Shown: piece by piece, positions 13,466 to 24,762 of the stretch | Numbering within the stretch: position 1 is the first letter of the stretch | Layout: every line of letters starts with the position of its first letter | NCBI GenBank assembly: GCA_025024175.1 | Contig: QCXZ01000001.1 | Location: 24,794,942-24,858,941, forward strand | Direction: 5' to 3' | Length of the DNA stretch: 64,000 nucleotides | Source: Rhyzopertha dominica | Taxonomy: Eukaryota; Arthropoda; Insecta; Coleoptera; Bostrichidae | Program-made: the position numbers and the translations under genes | Notes under the pieces: generated by a model | Seen by the model: only the letters and a program-made list of their open reading frames with translations | Told to the model about the DNA's origin: nothing | Database searches by the model: none

Positions 13466-15229
13466 TCTTTTACGATCGTAGTCCTTGTTCTTTCTTATGC
13501 TCTCACTATGATTTAATCAATGTACGACATACTTATAAAACATGGCAAAAATAAAAGTATGTATTAATAAAATAATAAAATTGAAAAATTTAGTCCCCCG
13601 GTGGTCAAGTAGCCAATGTTTACGGTAATGTGTGAATATGTAGTGTAAAACGAGTTGTACAGAAGTTATGGTGCAATTTGCATAGTAGCCCAAGTAATCC
13701 ACCATTATCGCTGTTTAGTAAACTAGAGTGACCACAAATCGAAGTACGATCTGTATCTTAAATATTTTTAATTACATCCGCGGAGCAGAAACATGGCAGT
13801 GTAATTTTGGATAACAGAGGTTACAACTTTCACCTTGAAGCGCATATTTAATATTATGCAATAAACGGGTACCTATATTCAGCTTACTGGAAGATCTTAA
13901 TCAATGTTGTAGTGTAATGTATTTTCAGGTAACGCTTTCATTTTATGTTGCGGTGTGATATATTTTAATCCCTCGCACTCGTCGTATACAAATTTTCCTT
14001 AAAACACGCTTAACGGCTTATATCATTTTTGGATGAAAGCCTCCAGCTGTTGATATATAAAATCTGTTCCCTAAATGGTCAGTGAAAGCCGCACAGCTGT
14101 ATAGTGCTGGAACAGTTAATTATTTAAACAAACGTTTGCATGTGTGAACAAATTACGTCACGTGCGTATAACATTTGTATGATAAAAGAGACGAAGTACA
14201 ATCATTACAGGTCAATAGGCGAGAATTGCAAACATAGTGTGCATCTGTTACTGCAATTTCGTAATTTATACATTACCGAGATATTTGGAAAGTTCTTATT
14301 CAAAACAGTACGCATTAATTATGCGTATTTTTTTTGTAAAACGATAATCTATGGTTGTCGTAATTTCTTTCCAATAATTACGAATCTACGGAATATGTGC
14401 AAAATTCTTTTAGGTATATGCACGATGTTCGCTGAGAGTAGGAAATATTTTATAGATATCACATGAAAATACAGCATAGCTAACATTACCTTTTTGGTTA
14501 TCTTCCTAACATATGAATTAATACACTATTGGGAAAACAACGACATTTAATTAATACTTCCTAAATCTGCAGTAAAATTTTAACTAAATTGTATTCAAAA
14601 ATACTGAAATTACTAATGTGAAACATCAGTGGCTTAAATAGTCAAATTAGTTTTCGAAGAGGAGTCATGGATCTGTATTGTGTAAAAAGTACACTGAATT
14701 TTCGATTATTGTTTAAGATAGCCGTCACTTTTACATTTCATTCATAATAAATCCATTCAATCCATTTATGGTGAAAATGATAATGTGCTTAAACGAATAG
14801 GAAGCAGTTTAAATCCTGACGGTGATATAGTATACGGATGTAAATCGCATGAGAATGATTTCACACTGTTTACTCATGAACATCCTGATAGATGAACCAT
14901 GAGTAGACTGGTTGGCTACGAAAGATGTCCCTCGTGCATGCCTCATGCCAAATTAAGTGCAAGCTACTGCTTGATGTGGTAAACAGGTCCAAAACCTCCA
15001 ACCTACAAATTAGCTACAACACAAATACGGAAAAAAAGTTTTAGATTATAGCTGTCCTATTATGTTTAGTTGATAAGCTTATTCAGTACCTACTTGCAAA
15101 AACAAAATCATTGTTGCGCAACATAATAAAGAATATGTTATTTAGTACAAACATGACCACATTTGTTATTTAAAAACAAAAAAAAATATTGAATTCACTA
15201 AACACTTATTCCAGTTATGTTAAAAAATA
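13466..15229. other. No recognised gene
   Basis: A+T-rich. The longest frame, 14140-14466 (+, 108 codons), has no recognisable motif and an A+T-biased composition typical of chance frames. No repeats were noticed. Confidence 0.5.
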
Positions 15230-15794
15230 TTTGCCTCATGTAGCATCCATGTCTATAGCCTCTTTCTCATTGTGTGTGTAGCCTTCTTGCCGTTTTCCAG
15301 CATTAACTCTTGGAATGACTGTCTTACAATCTCAATCATTTCTTCTTTAGTTGCAGGCTGATAAAACCAACTGTTCTTTATGTAATTTCAAATGAGAAAA
15401 TCTATTGAGGTTAATTCGAGTTTAAATGTGGATGGCAACGCTGCGTCCAAATCACCAAATCTCACTATTTTTAATTCCACAATTAAATTGGCAACAAATC
15501 TGAAAATGATGCCTTGTTCATGAGGATTTTCATCAGTAGTGACTGTTTCTTCTGTTATAAACTCCATTTATTGAAAATTTTGCTTCATTGCTCCATTGGC
15601 CAGAAACAAGTTATCTGTTGTATTTTTACCTCGCANGATTCATGCCGTTGTGAAAACTTTGTAACTTTTAAATCCTGATCTTGCTGGTATAGAAAAGACC
15701 TAAGCTTGTGCTTTTTAAACATATTGTGAGCAATCTCTTTGGTAATATTGAAATTTTGAGCTGTCTGACTAGCGATGCTGTGGAACAATACCAT
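15230..15794 (-). pseudogene. Tc3-like (Tc1/mariner superfamily) transposase remnant
   Basis: The minus frame 15794-15585 gives NFNITKEIAHNMF, then HKLRSFLYQQDQDL. This matches the second HTH and the linker HKxHPYxxQLxQxL of the abundant insect Tc3-like transposases, then an RxEFCE-type block (RHExCE, with one N). After stops it continues NGVYNRRNSHY and HFQICCQFN, matching the FxxNGxxNxHNxHYW...ENPH...HFQxxxSxNVW segment around the first catalytic Asp. It then decays toward 15230. No terminal repeats were found. Dead copy with several stops and shifts. Confidence 0.65.
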
Positions 15795-17676
15795 TGTTTG
15801 GGTATCATGATTATTTACCTTTGATAAAAATTCATTTTATTAGGAACGGCTACATATTAGCACATTTACAAAATACTAAAATAGCAGAATACATCCGACT
15901 TATTTCACGTTTAATGTTGCCTAAATTCTCAGCTTCTAGTTACTAGTAGGCCTTCTTGTAAGTAATATCAATTGTTGGTCTTGATCTGCTAGGAGGTATA
16001 ACTCAAATGTACACAGGTTCTTTTAGTTTTACTGTCTTAGTTCTAAAGCCCTAAATAAGACATTTTTACAATAATAGCTCTGACAGAACAGTTTTGATAG
16101 CATTAGGAATTTTATTAAAACAACAATTGTTATTGTTTCCATGGAACATTAACTGTCTTTAGTATGAAACTGATACAAATTTTAAGAGGACCGTTATACG
16201 TTTTAAACTGATGTCGTAAGGTATAGGTAAACTTAATCTCTAGTATGCAGAATTAAATTTTGCATCACTAGAATAGAATATCTTTAAACGGTTCTATTTG
16301 AAATATAATAAATATTTGAGTTCAAAGTTGACTAGCTAATGAGCAATTATGAACACCCTGCAGATATCTTACAAAATACGAAGGTATAGTGTATTTCAAG
16401 CTATTTCAAAATAACCAATAACTATAATCTGCACCGATCTGAAGATTGCCTGGCTTCAGAACGATGCTGAAACGGCTTCAGAAAAAATTTCTAAATTTTT
16501 TTAAGCCTTTAACCCACTAGGTAGGTGCATTTAGCTAGGTATAATTAATTGCTAGGTACTGTTGAAAATCAGTTTTTAGGTTTTCTTAGCACTTTAGACG
16601 CAGTCGCAGATAGGTACTCGGCAAGGAAGAAGTTTTTATCAACTGACGTCAAGGATGGTTCAAGATGCCTAGGTTTCTTTAAGGTAAAGAAATTTCAAGA
16701 GAACGGCGGCTATAAACAAGCTCATTTCATGTATCTACACATACAATGTAACATTTTATCTTCGTAGTTAATTTTATGCAAAATCTGCTTAATGAATTAA
16801 AAGATTTAATCTGTAATTTTAGTCAGATTTGCTCTTGAGTATAATTTATGGTACTACTTACCACTGCAAATAAATAGTCTTAAAATGTTGTGGAGATGTC
16901 TCATGTAATTTACTTATTTTGTTAACATGCCCGATTTGTACCTGCAAATTATCCTGAGCGCATTTCATCTTACTGTCCTGTTTATTGAGAATAGCACACA
17001 GTCGTTTTAAAATTTTGTAAAGCACACTGTACTGATAAATTGCGTATTAATAGCCCTTTCGAAGAGCCAAGTATTATTTTTCAGTTATTTGAATTCGAAG
17101 TAACTGAACGTAATAGTAATGCATGCAGATGTAATTTTTTTTCCAACAATATATCGCTAAAATAGTCGGTTAGAATAATAATATGAAAGAATACAGAGAG
17201 TGTTATTTAAAATAAAGCCTTAACCGGTTACTTCTAATAAAACTGGAATCTGTAGACTATTTTAGTTAGAATGGCACGGTTTTAGTTAGTTAGTCTGCCA
17301 ATTTTTTCAAATCTTCTCGTTTTTTCCTCCCAAACACTTTTAACTAAACGTTTTTTTTTATTTGCCTAATCCCGCCACTGCAGATGTCTGCTATAAGTGG
17401 CTATGACAACGATGTCCAACAGAACATCATGCGCGATCGCCAGGCTTGACACCCTTGAACCTTTTTGGAAGTGTTTAAAATTCTGGATTTGTCAAGAAGA
17501 TTTAAAAACGTTTAGTTCTTTGAGTTTGTTCTAATTTTAATTGAATTTCAGAATAAAATCTCTTAGTTTTAGGCATTTTGTAAAACAGTGTTGAATAATC
17601 TAACCAAAAGCAAGAAGACCAAGAAAGACAATTTTTGAAAGGAATGGAGGCTTTTTATTGCTAGATAGAAAAAATA
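15795..17676. other. No recognised gene
   Basis: Non-coding, A+T-rich. A short + frame at 16549-16767 shows no known motif. A 16-bp string TTCTGTTGGACAYCRT occurs here (minus, about 17411-17428) and again near 23714-23730; significance uncertain. Confidence 0.5.
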
Positions 17677-18886
17677 TGCAGGGTGTCCCGCATTATGTGG
17701 GCAACCACTCGAAATTTGAAAACTGGTGCAAAAGTAACACTTTTTTACACTATGCCTTTTTTTTGAAATAGCGCCCGCCTACTGATTGATTCTTAAACAC
17801 GAAGGAAGAGAAACAGTTTTTCAAAAACATCTCTTAGACCGGTTGATATAATTTTTATCATATTTTGGCTATTATTATTTGAAGTGGAAGCGGTTACAGT
17901 GATGCTCACATTTTTTAAATAAATGTTTTAGGGGTCGGGAGGAGGCCAACCTCACCATATTTGAACCCTTAACTTTAAAACGGTTAGGTAACTATTTTCT
18001 TCATAAATATGTGTTTTTTGTGTCCTTGTAACAAAAAAGGTACTCTTTGTTCATGCGGCTAAAATTGACCCTTCCGGAGCCAATTGCAGTTGAATGTTAT
18101 GATTCACATTTTCACTGCTGAACTAGATATTCTTTTTTATCAAATTGGCCGTGAGAAATAATAAAACTGTGTTTGATGTTACTGTTATATTGACTTTTTG
18201 ACAATACTTCACATTATTTGTTAAAAAAAATTATGAAATAATAATAACGCAATATTCACAAATATTCATAATAAATAAATGAGTAGCAGGTATGACACCA
18301 TCATCATTTATACCAATAATCCATTACTATTATTTCCGAATTTTTGCAATTTACGAAATATCAGTGTAACAGTGACATCTAACACAGTTTTATTATTTAT
18401 TACGGCCAATTTGATAAAAAAAATGATTTAGTTAAGCAGTGAAAGTGTGAATCCTAACATGCAACTGCAATTTTCTCGGAAAGGGTCAATTTTAGCCGCA
18501 TGAATAAAGAGTATCTTGTTTTGTTTATAAGGCCCAAAGATTAAAAAACACATAGGTATTTTTGAAAAAAAACATTTCACCGTTTTAAAGTTAAGGGATA
18601 AAATGTGGGAATTTAGCCCCCTAACGGCCCTCCCAAAGCATTTATTAAAAATGTGAGCATCATTTTAACGGTTTCCACTAAAATAATAGTAGCCAAAATT
18701 TGATTAAATTATATCAACCGGTCTAAGAGATATTTTTGAAATACTGTTTCTATTCCCCCGTGTTTAACAGTCAATATCTCAGTAGGCGGGCGTTATTTCA
18801 AAAAAAGTTATAGTGTAAAATAGTGTTATTTTTGCATCATTTTCCAGATTCCGAGAGGTTGCCCAAATAATGCGAGACAGCCTGTA
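17677..18886. mobile_element. Foldback DNA element FB1, 1.2 kb
   Basis: A large imperfect palindrome. The left end starts TGCAGGGTGTCCCGCATTAT. The reverse complement of the right end starts TACAGGCTGTCTCGCATTAT. The arms run about 520 bp each (roughly 17677-18200 and 18360-18886) with conserved blocks such as GCGGCTAAAATTGACCCTT against AAGGGTCAATTTTAGCCGC, and TCAAATTGGCC against GGCCAATTTGA. The A+T-rich centre lies near 18270. A TA dinucleotide flanks both ends (17675-17676 and 18887-18888), compatible with a 2-bp target duplication. No open frame exceeds noise, so it is non-autonomous. Arm divergence suggests moderate age. The terminus is shared with FB2. Confidence 0.85.
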
Positions 18887-19149
18887 TATAACTATTTGTT
18901 TTCTATAACGTTACCTAAGCTAACCCGTTAAATTTTTTGTGATGGCAACTAGACGATATGATAAAGATTCCTATTAATACATTGTCGCTAACATGATCTC
19001 TAAATTTGGGTCAGCCAATGAACTGGTAGGCGAAACCAAACAATTCAAGCGTTTTTTTTATCAGGCGAGATAAGGTGGGTAGTAACGAGAGATCGCGGAT
19101 CACGATTCACGATAAAAAGAATCGACCGCAGAAGAGTGCCAAAAAAAAT
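18887..19149. other. Spacer upstream of promoter island
   Basis: Non-coding sequence between FB1 and the promoter island. It becomes less A+T-rich from about 19080 and contains GATCGCGGATCACGATTCAC (19092-19111), with no recognised element. Confidence 0.4.
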
Positions 19150-19468
19150 CGGGAGGTGCAGGTCCACATTTAATGCAAATTAGGCAGACGCTCTAAATAT
19201 AGGAGAAGCACCGTCCGGCAGCGCGCGGACAAGACACCGAGGCAAACTCGCTCAGAACACGGTCGACACCGTACGTCTACAGCACGGCGAGTCGAGAAGC
19301 ACATGTGGTGTTGAGTTTTGAAAAGTTGCCGGCTCCGACATTCAGTGCAACGCGGCTTGTGCGTTCGGACAGCTTCTTGGTCCATCGGCGGCTCCAGTTC
19401 CCCCCCAGGTCGTATACCCCGCCGGTGCCGGCGATGCAGCGTGAGTGACACAGTGTGCAAAAAGCGTC
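19150..19468 (+). promoter_or_regulatory. Promoter and 5'UTR island of the signal-peptide gene
   Basis: A local rise in G+C and CpG directly before the start codon, unlike the surrounding sequence. A perfect octamer ATGCAAAT lies at 19173-19180 (POU-factor site type) and a TATA-like TAAATAT at 19194-19200, about 14 bp further on. An arthropod initiator-like TCAGTG sits at 19342-19347; I saw no good DPE at the expected distance. If transcription starts near 19230 or 19344, the leader is about 125-240 nt. It would carry a tiny upstream frame (19434-19448, ATG then three codons and TGA) ending 20 nt before the main ATG. The element calls are motif matches only. Confidence 0.55.
19434..19448 (+). 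promoter_or_regulatory. Upstream ORF of four codons plus stop
   Basis: ATG CAG CGT GAG TGA in the presumed 5'UTR. It is out of the main start's context and 20 nt upstream of it. Such minimal uORFs often reduce translation. It matters only if the leader really includes this position. Confidence 0.4.
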
Positions 19469-19576
19469 ATGGGTGGCTTCGGAAAGCGCGGCATCCCCGG
19501 ACCCTCTATGTGGTTGTGTGTTACACTGGCGACGTGTTTTCTGCTCGTCCTACACGGTGGATTTGCTGAGTCCGAG
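19469..19576 (+). CDS. First coding exon: signal peptide of an unidentified secreted or membrane protein
   Basis: Thirty-six codons from ATG (G at -3 and G at +4, a good Kozak context) to a phase-0 donor GAG|GTATGT at 19577. The peptide begins MGGFGKRGIPGPSM, a basic n-region, and then has the hydrophobic stretch WLCVTLATCFLLVLHGGFA. The predicted signal-peptidase site follows GFA, leaving ESE. This is the classic layout of a signal-peptide exon of a receptor, adhesion or secreted protein, in which exon 1 holds the leader and a very long first intron follows. An in-frame GTG at 19445 precedes the ATG but is not a plausible eukaryotic start. Reading past 19577 runs into a frame to 19708 with no similarity, supporting splicing. 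The next exon is not recognised, so the family is unknown. Confidence 0.75.
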
Positions 19577-21899
19577 GTATGTATGTCCGCAATGTCTGTG
19601 TTCTGCAATTCTGCGAAACTTGCTGGGAAGTTGGCGCAAAACGTCTGCCGAGCCGCCGGCGAGATGTCAACAAACCCCGCGGACGAAGAACTAAATTACG
19701 TAACATGAGTCCGACGATTTTCCTTCCCTATAAGATCCCAACTCATCCCTCTCCTGCCAGCAAATAGAGCATCACTCGACGGTTTCAGAAATTTCTGAAC
19801 TTGTCCTTATTGGTGTATCAAAACTTTCCAAAGAATTCTCAAAATGAAGTGTTGCGTTTTACGCATTTGATACCGTTGTTCTTTGCGCTTTTTCCAAATT
19901 ATAGACTTTGACAAAGGTAGCTAGTTCTTCAGTAATTTGACTACCAGTTTTTATCTTAATTGTTTTTGTTTTCTTGGGTTAGCGTGGTTTTCCTTTTGCA
20001 AAAAATGTCATAATACTTCATTCACTTAAATAATGTTTGTCATAAATCTTATTCAAATATCAATATTTTGACAACCAATGCACTGACAGAAAAACATCTT
20101 TTAACAGTACTGGCACCACAAAAAGTCAGAACAAAAGTAGGTAAACCTTTTCATAAAGTCAAGAAAGCCTCTATAGAATAAGTGAAACTTTTCTTAGAAA
20201 AATGAAAATGAATATTAAATTTCGAACAGTTACTAATACTGACTCGTGATGTAGTAGCATTATTAAAACCAATAATGTGGATCAGTTCGGCAGTCACGTT
20301 CAGATTTCGAATTTCAACATTTCATGTATCCGNTATTACCGAAGAAACATTTTCTCGCAATAATCTTCTTAGAACAAGTTACTATATGAGTAAGTTAAAA
20401 TAAAATGTAATTTAATTCACATTTTTTAAGCAGAAAACATGTAGGTGTTCTCTATCTCATTTTGCTTTGTTTTGAGAAGAGCCGTAAAGTTTAAAATGTT
20501 TTTTCCTACTATCGCAATTTTGCATCTTTTACACGAACAAAAGATGCCAAAAATAACGACAGTGTGTTAGAAAAAGTGAGGGATTATTTAGATTCATATG
20601 CTTTCTTTTTTCCTTTCATAAATGCCTTCAGTATATGGTAACAAGTGATATGTAGTGCTTTTGTAATTCTAATCATTGTTTGCAGCTTGAAATGAATACA
20701 CCAAACAGACTTATATTGCTCTATCCATTCCCAAAGTTTTTTATGATACTCTTAAAAACTTCTTTAGACTTTTAAGAAACCACTTTTCAGCTTCCTGGAT
20801 CAAACGATTATAACGCAGTACAAATAAACAAAAATTTAAGCACTTGGGGTATTAAATCACAAGAAATGTTATAAATCCTTGAATGCTTATATTATGAATC
20901 TGCAAGATTCAAGACTTCCCGTAAAGAAGGAAATGCAGTAGCAGTCCTATTTACAGAATGAGCATGAAGTAGGAATGAGACCTGAGCAACGTTGTCATAT
21001 ATTATTGTTAATTTGATGTATGGTATTCACTTCGTCATTCAGGTAATAATTATTTTTGCCTTTTGATAGTACAGATGCTATTAAAGTGGACTCAGTGGCT
21101 AACTGCTTACCAACAAAATCCTTTTCGATACATATATACGGATATGACACAAAAAACGGACTATATAAGTGTCTCAAAGTTGCCAGCTCGACTGTTTCTG
21201 GAAGAAGGAGTACTAATCTTTATAGAATCGTATCGGTATCGCACTGATGCACGCCAAAACTTGACTTTAGGGCAAAAGCCTGAATTATAATACAGATATT
21301 GAATGTTGTACCGGAAACTCCGGATAAGGCAGTCAACAAGGCTGATAAGTAGAAATCGGAATACATGCACGTGAATCTGATTGGAATGTGTGCACATGCA
21401 TGTACATTTTTTATTAAAAGTTGCATTTTATTTGTTCTAAAGCTTTGATTAATGAAATTAGGTATGAAATGCTTGTTTCGCCTACTTTTAGGGTTCTATC
21501 AATCAAATATCATCAATAGTTTGATGTGACGTGATCTTAAGTCTTTTACTTTTTCAATATATACCTATTTGTTTGGAATGTTATAGCTGCAGTACTGGTC
21601 CCGATTTATTTTTTTAATTTCTAATTTATGTAGATATACNATAGTAATAACGTACTGCATGTTTTTTACANGAAATCTGAAACAAGTTCCAANCATCCAT
21701 GTTTTAAGAATAACGATATATAAGTTGGTGCGTAGATATTAATTAGCAAGTAAAATTGTTTCACGAATGACAATTGAAAATGCAACCCAAAATATTTTTG
21801 CCGAGGTAACATCGATCATTGGTTTTCGTCTTTAAAACATAAAGTATAGAGAATAACAAATAGTAATAGGCAAGTACTTGCCCCCCCCCCATTTGTTTT
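19577..21899 (+). other. Start of the presumed giant first intron
   Basis: GTATGT donor at 19577-19582, then A+T-rich non-coding sequence. It has a small perfect hairpin (GCATCTTTT 20522-20530 with AAAAGATGC 20539-20547) and a run of ten C at 21881-21890. Overlapping short frames at 20995-21426 on both strands match nothing I know. Confidence 0.5.
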
Positions 21900-22735
21900 T
21901 AGAAGCGTGAATTCGTGCACAAAACGAATTTTAAGACGAATTATCATTTCTGAAGTGAGGGATCTACATGCATCACGTATCTTATTTTCTAAGGCTGCAG
22001 TATCAGTTGGTGTTTGATAAACTTAATTTTGTACCATTCCTCATAGAAACGATAAAGAGGACTAAGTTCCGGGCTCTTCGCCAGTCAATGATTAATTGAA
22101 CCTCTTGCTATCCATTGGTTAGGTAAAACCATATCAAGATAATTTCACACTATTCTATAGTAATGTCCTGGGCTCCCGGCTTGTTTGAACCATAGATCCT
22201 ATCTCACTTACATTTTCAAGAAGCACTGGTAAGATGTTTCCTAATAAATTTAAATAAACATTTCGTTTAAACTATCACAAAAAAATAAGACACAATGATT
22301 TGAGTGGAGAAAATTAGATGGTTTAAAAAAGTCATAAGAGAATTTTCTAGCGCATAGTAGGTAATGCATATTACATTTGTGAACTCCGCCATTATTACAA
22401 AATGCTGTTTCATCTGTGTCGTAAAATCTGGTACTCAAGCTCTGGTTTTCTCGAAAAATGTTACCAAAAGTTAGTCTTTTGAGACAATCCGTATCTTTTA
22501 AAACTTGAACTAATTGTACGTGACATGGATGGAAGTTATTGCCTATAATTATTCGGTATACTGAAGAGAGATAAATACTAGATGCTCTTGAAACCACCAT
22601 TTGACTAATATTATGAGGATTTTCGTCGATTGATTCTAGAAATCTAATTTTATTGTCAGGATCTGTTGCTGTTCCTTCTCTTGCCTTCTTCGGTGGTGGC
22701 CAGTACGTCTTGAAATTTATCTTATTAGGAAACAA
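21900..22735 (-). pseudogene. Tc3-like transposase remnant (161-codon open frame plus decayed C-terminus)
   Basis: The longest well-matching minus frame (22735-22250) gives DENPHNISQMVVSRA, then IGNNFHPCHVQLVQVLKD, the expected HTH and HPYHxQRVQxL linker, then FRENQSLSTRF and FYDTDETAF. The last resembles the LFTDEATF block that carries the first catalytic Asp (TDE kept). After 22250 the frame breaks. The C-terminal block is still readable near 22110-22060: RWIARGSINH and LAKSPELSPLY, for the usual RWIGRGGPVAWPxRSPDLTPLD. The third catalytic Asp is thus Glu. Missing middle, frameshifts and stops make it inactive. No terminal repeats were found. Confidence 0.8.
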
Positions 22736-23879
22736 ATGTATAAACTCGCAGCAGCAGAAGCATTTTTATTGCATTGACTATAAATCAAAATGAAAACAAC
22801 AACAGTAGAATTTTTCTGCAAATAATATTTATCTACGAAGGCCTTAAGTAATCGAAAAAATCATGCTACTTTATATCATGTAGGAAATTGAACGTCAAAA
22901 GGAAGCCTTTTCGGTCAAATCTAATTTCATTTTTGCAAAATTTTTAACGCTATCGAACACTAAATCGGAAAAATTTTGTATAGGAAGAAGTTCTTTTCAT
23001 TATTGACATTACATAAGAGGTACACATTATTATGACAAAGTTGTATAATCATTAACTACTGATAATGTATATCTACAGACAAGATATATTAAGGTAATTT
23101 TGCAGATATTGTGAAATTGTTATTCTACCACATTTATTTTGTTACCTACAGTGCTTGAAAGTTCTTATGATACTGATAATAATGTACCCCGAAATTTGCA
23201 AACCATTATTTTTATTAAATTCAGATCTGCTTTGTTGAGACATGATGTTCCAAAAAATATTTGTTATTCGAATATAGTAAAGTATGCAGAAACTGTATAA
23301 TACAAGCAAGGCTTTGTACTAAGAACAGGCTTAGCTAGTGGTTTTTTCATGCTCTTGAATTCTTTAAATTTTAAATATACTCAGAAGGCTACTTCAATTA
23401 TTAGCTGCATTACAGAAGTATCGCATAGCGTTTGTAGCAAATTGTTAATTCTAGTTTAACGTCTACAAACTGGATATTACAGATTATGCTCGGCAACTGA
23501 AATTACAGTGTGATTCTTGCAAAAATATAAAAGCCATCTGCAGCATATTGGGATTCCATCTATAAGAAATGCTAGAAAAGAAAGAAATTGTATGTTTAAT
23601 CTTTTTTCTAGTTTGAAAACGTCTTCGGAATTACACCTGTTGTTTTAACTCTGTGTATTACTAACATATTGAATAATAAACGCGTTCTTGAAATCATCTA
23701 TTTATGCGCGACATTCTGTTGGACACCATCTTCAGATCAAGAAAAGGCATTCCTAATAGCCAGCCAATTAACCTTTCACAAGCATTCCGTTTTTGTCCTG
23801 AGATTATTTAATCGAGTAACTGTCGGTCCCCAGTTCCATACGCAATGACAAGCAACAGAGCTTGATATATACGAACAGA
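22736..23879. other. No recognised gene
   Basis: A+T-rich intronic-type sequence. No repeats, RNA genes or coding similarity noticed. Confidence 0.5.
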
Positions 23880-24360
23880 TGCAGTAGAAGCAAAAAGAGC
23901 TGCATCCAGACCAGTACGGAACCTGCTGGTGCAGCCAGCGGGAATGCAAAACGACTCGGCTAACCTACGTGGGAACTTAGCAACTGTCTTTTTGGCTGCT
24001 GTCGAACGTGGATGAGCACCTAATTGGTTCTAATGAACATGCAAAAAATATGCAAATTGATGCGTCGAACCTTGACTGCTGCTGAATACTTTACGGTTTT
24101 TTAATGACAGCTATTCTGGGCAGACGCCGCAATTTGATAATTATTAGCTTATGTAATCGGTCTTCACCTTGCAGCAGTTGCAAGGAACTACCGGGCAATC
24201 GAAACCGTTCGTCCATTTCCCTGTTTACCGTCTCGCAAATAATAGTTATTACTGGCCGGTGCCCGGCGTTTATGCGTGGACGTGATTTGACAGCTTCGTG
24301 AAATTCTAATTATAACCCATTACATCAATTTCTGACAATTTTCTTTTCGGGGACACGTGA
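23880..24360. promoter_or_regulatory. Candidate conserved non-coding element (23.9-24.4 kb)
   Basis: An island of higher G+C and sequence complexity inside A+T-rich sequence, with no coding frame that looks real (24104-24301 + is short and featureless). It contains a perfect POU-type octamer ATGCAAAT (24050-24057) next to ATGCAAAAAATATGCAAAT-like spacing, and TAATTG (24021-24026), a homeodomain-type core. This composition is typical of enhancers in long first introns, but conservation cannot be tested here. Confidence 0.35.
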
Positions 24361-24762
24361 TGATGTTTCGAATCCATTGTAAATATTGCGATTGCCGAAA
24401 TTAATGTTTGGATAAACCTTTCCTCTGATTGGTGAATATTGAATTTCTTCATTTAACCAATAGATAAAGGACTGCATAAAATTTCTTCAGAAACCTGTCA
24501 TGTGCGTATCATTTTGCGATCCTCGCTATTCGGGATCTTAATACACTCAATCCGCCTATTTCAACCATCTTATTGAGTCAATGAAGATGCTTTAGTGCGT
24601 CTACCGCTCCACCCATTGTTATTTAAGTTTTACTGTCCAGTTATCGTCTGTCCTTTCACAGTTTTACTTACTTTGCCCCAATAAACAAGTACATCAAAGT
24701 TAACTCATATAGAAGAATTATCACTGTGTGTTCTTACTTCTATTCCAATTAATACATATACA
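24361..24762. other. No recognised feature
   Basis: Non-coding sequence between the candidate enhancer and the next DNA transposon. Nothing supported. Confidence 0.5.

Noticed and set aside
14140..14466. 108-codon plus-strand frame
   Set aside because: A+T-driven composition, no motif; consistent with chance.
19170..19767. Several overlapping frames of 60-96 codons on both strands around the promoter island
   Set aside because: They are by-products of the higher G+C content; only the 19469 start with signal peptide and donor is convincing.
17411..23735. TTCTGTTGGACAYCRT shared between 17411-17428 and 23714-23730, the latter next to CTGAAGATGG on the minus strand
   Set aside because: Only 16 bp match, no GAAA block, and no extended similarity; may be chance or a very decayed tail.
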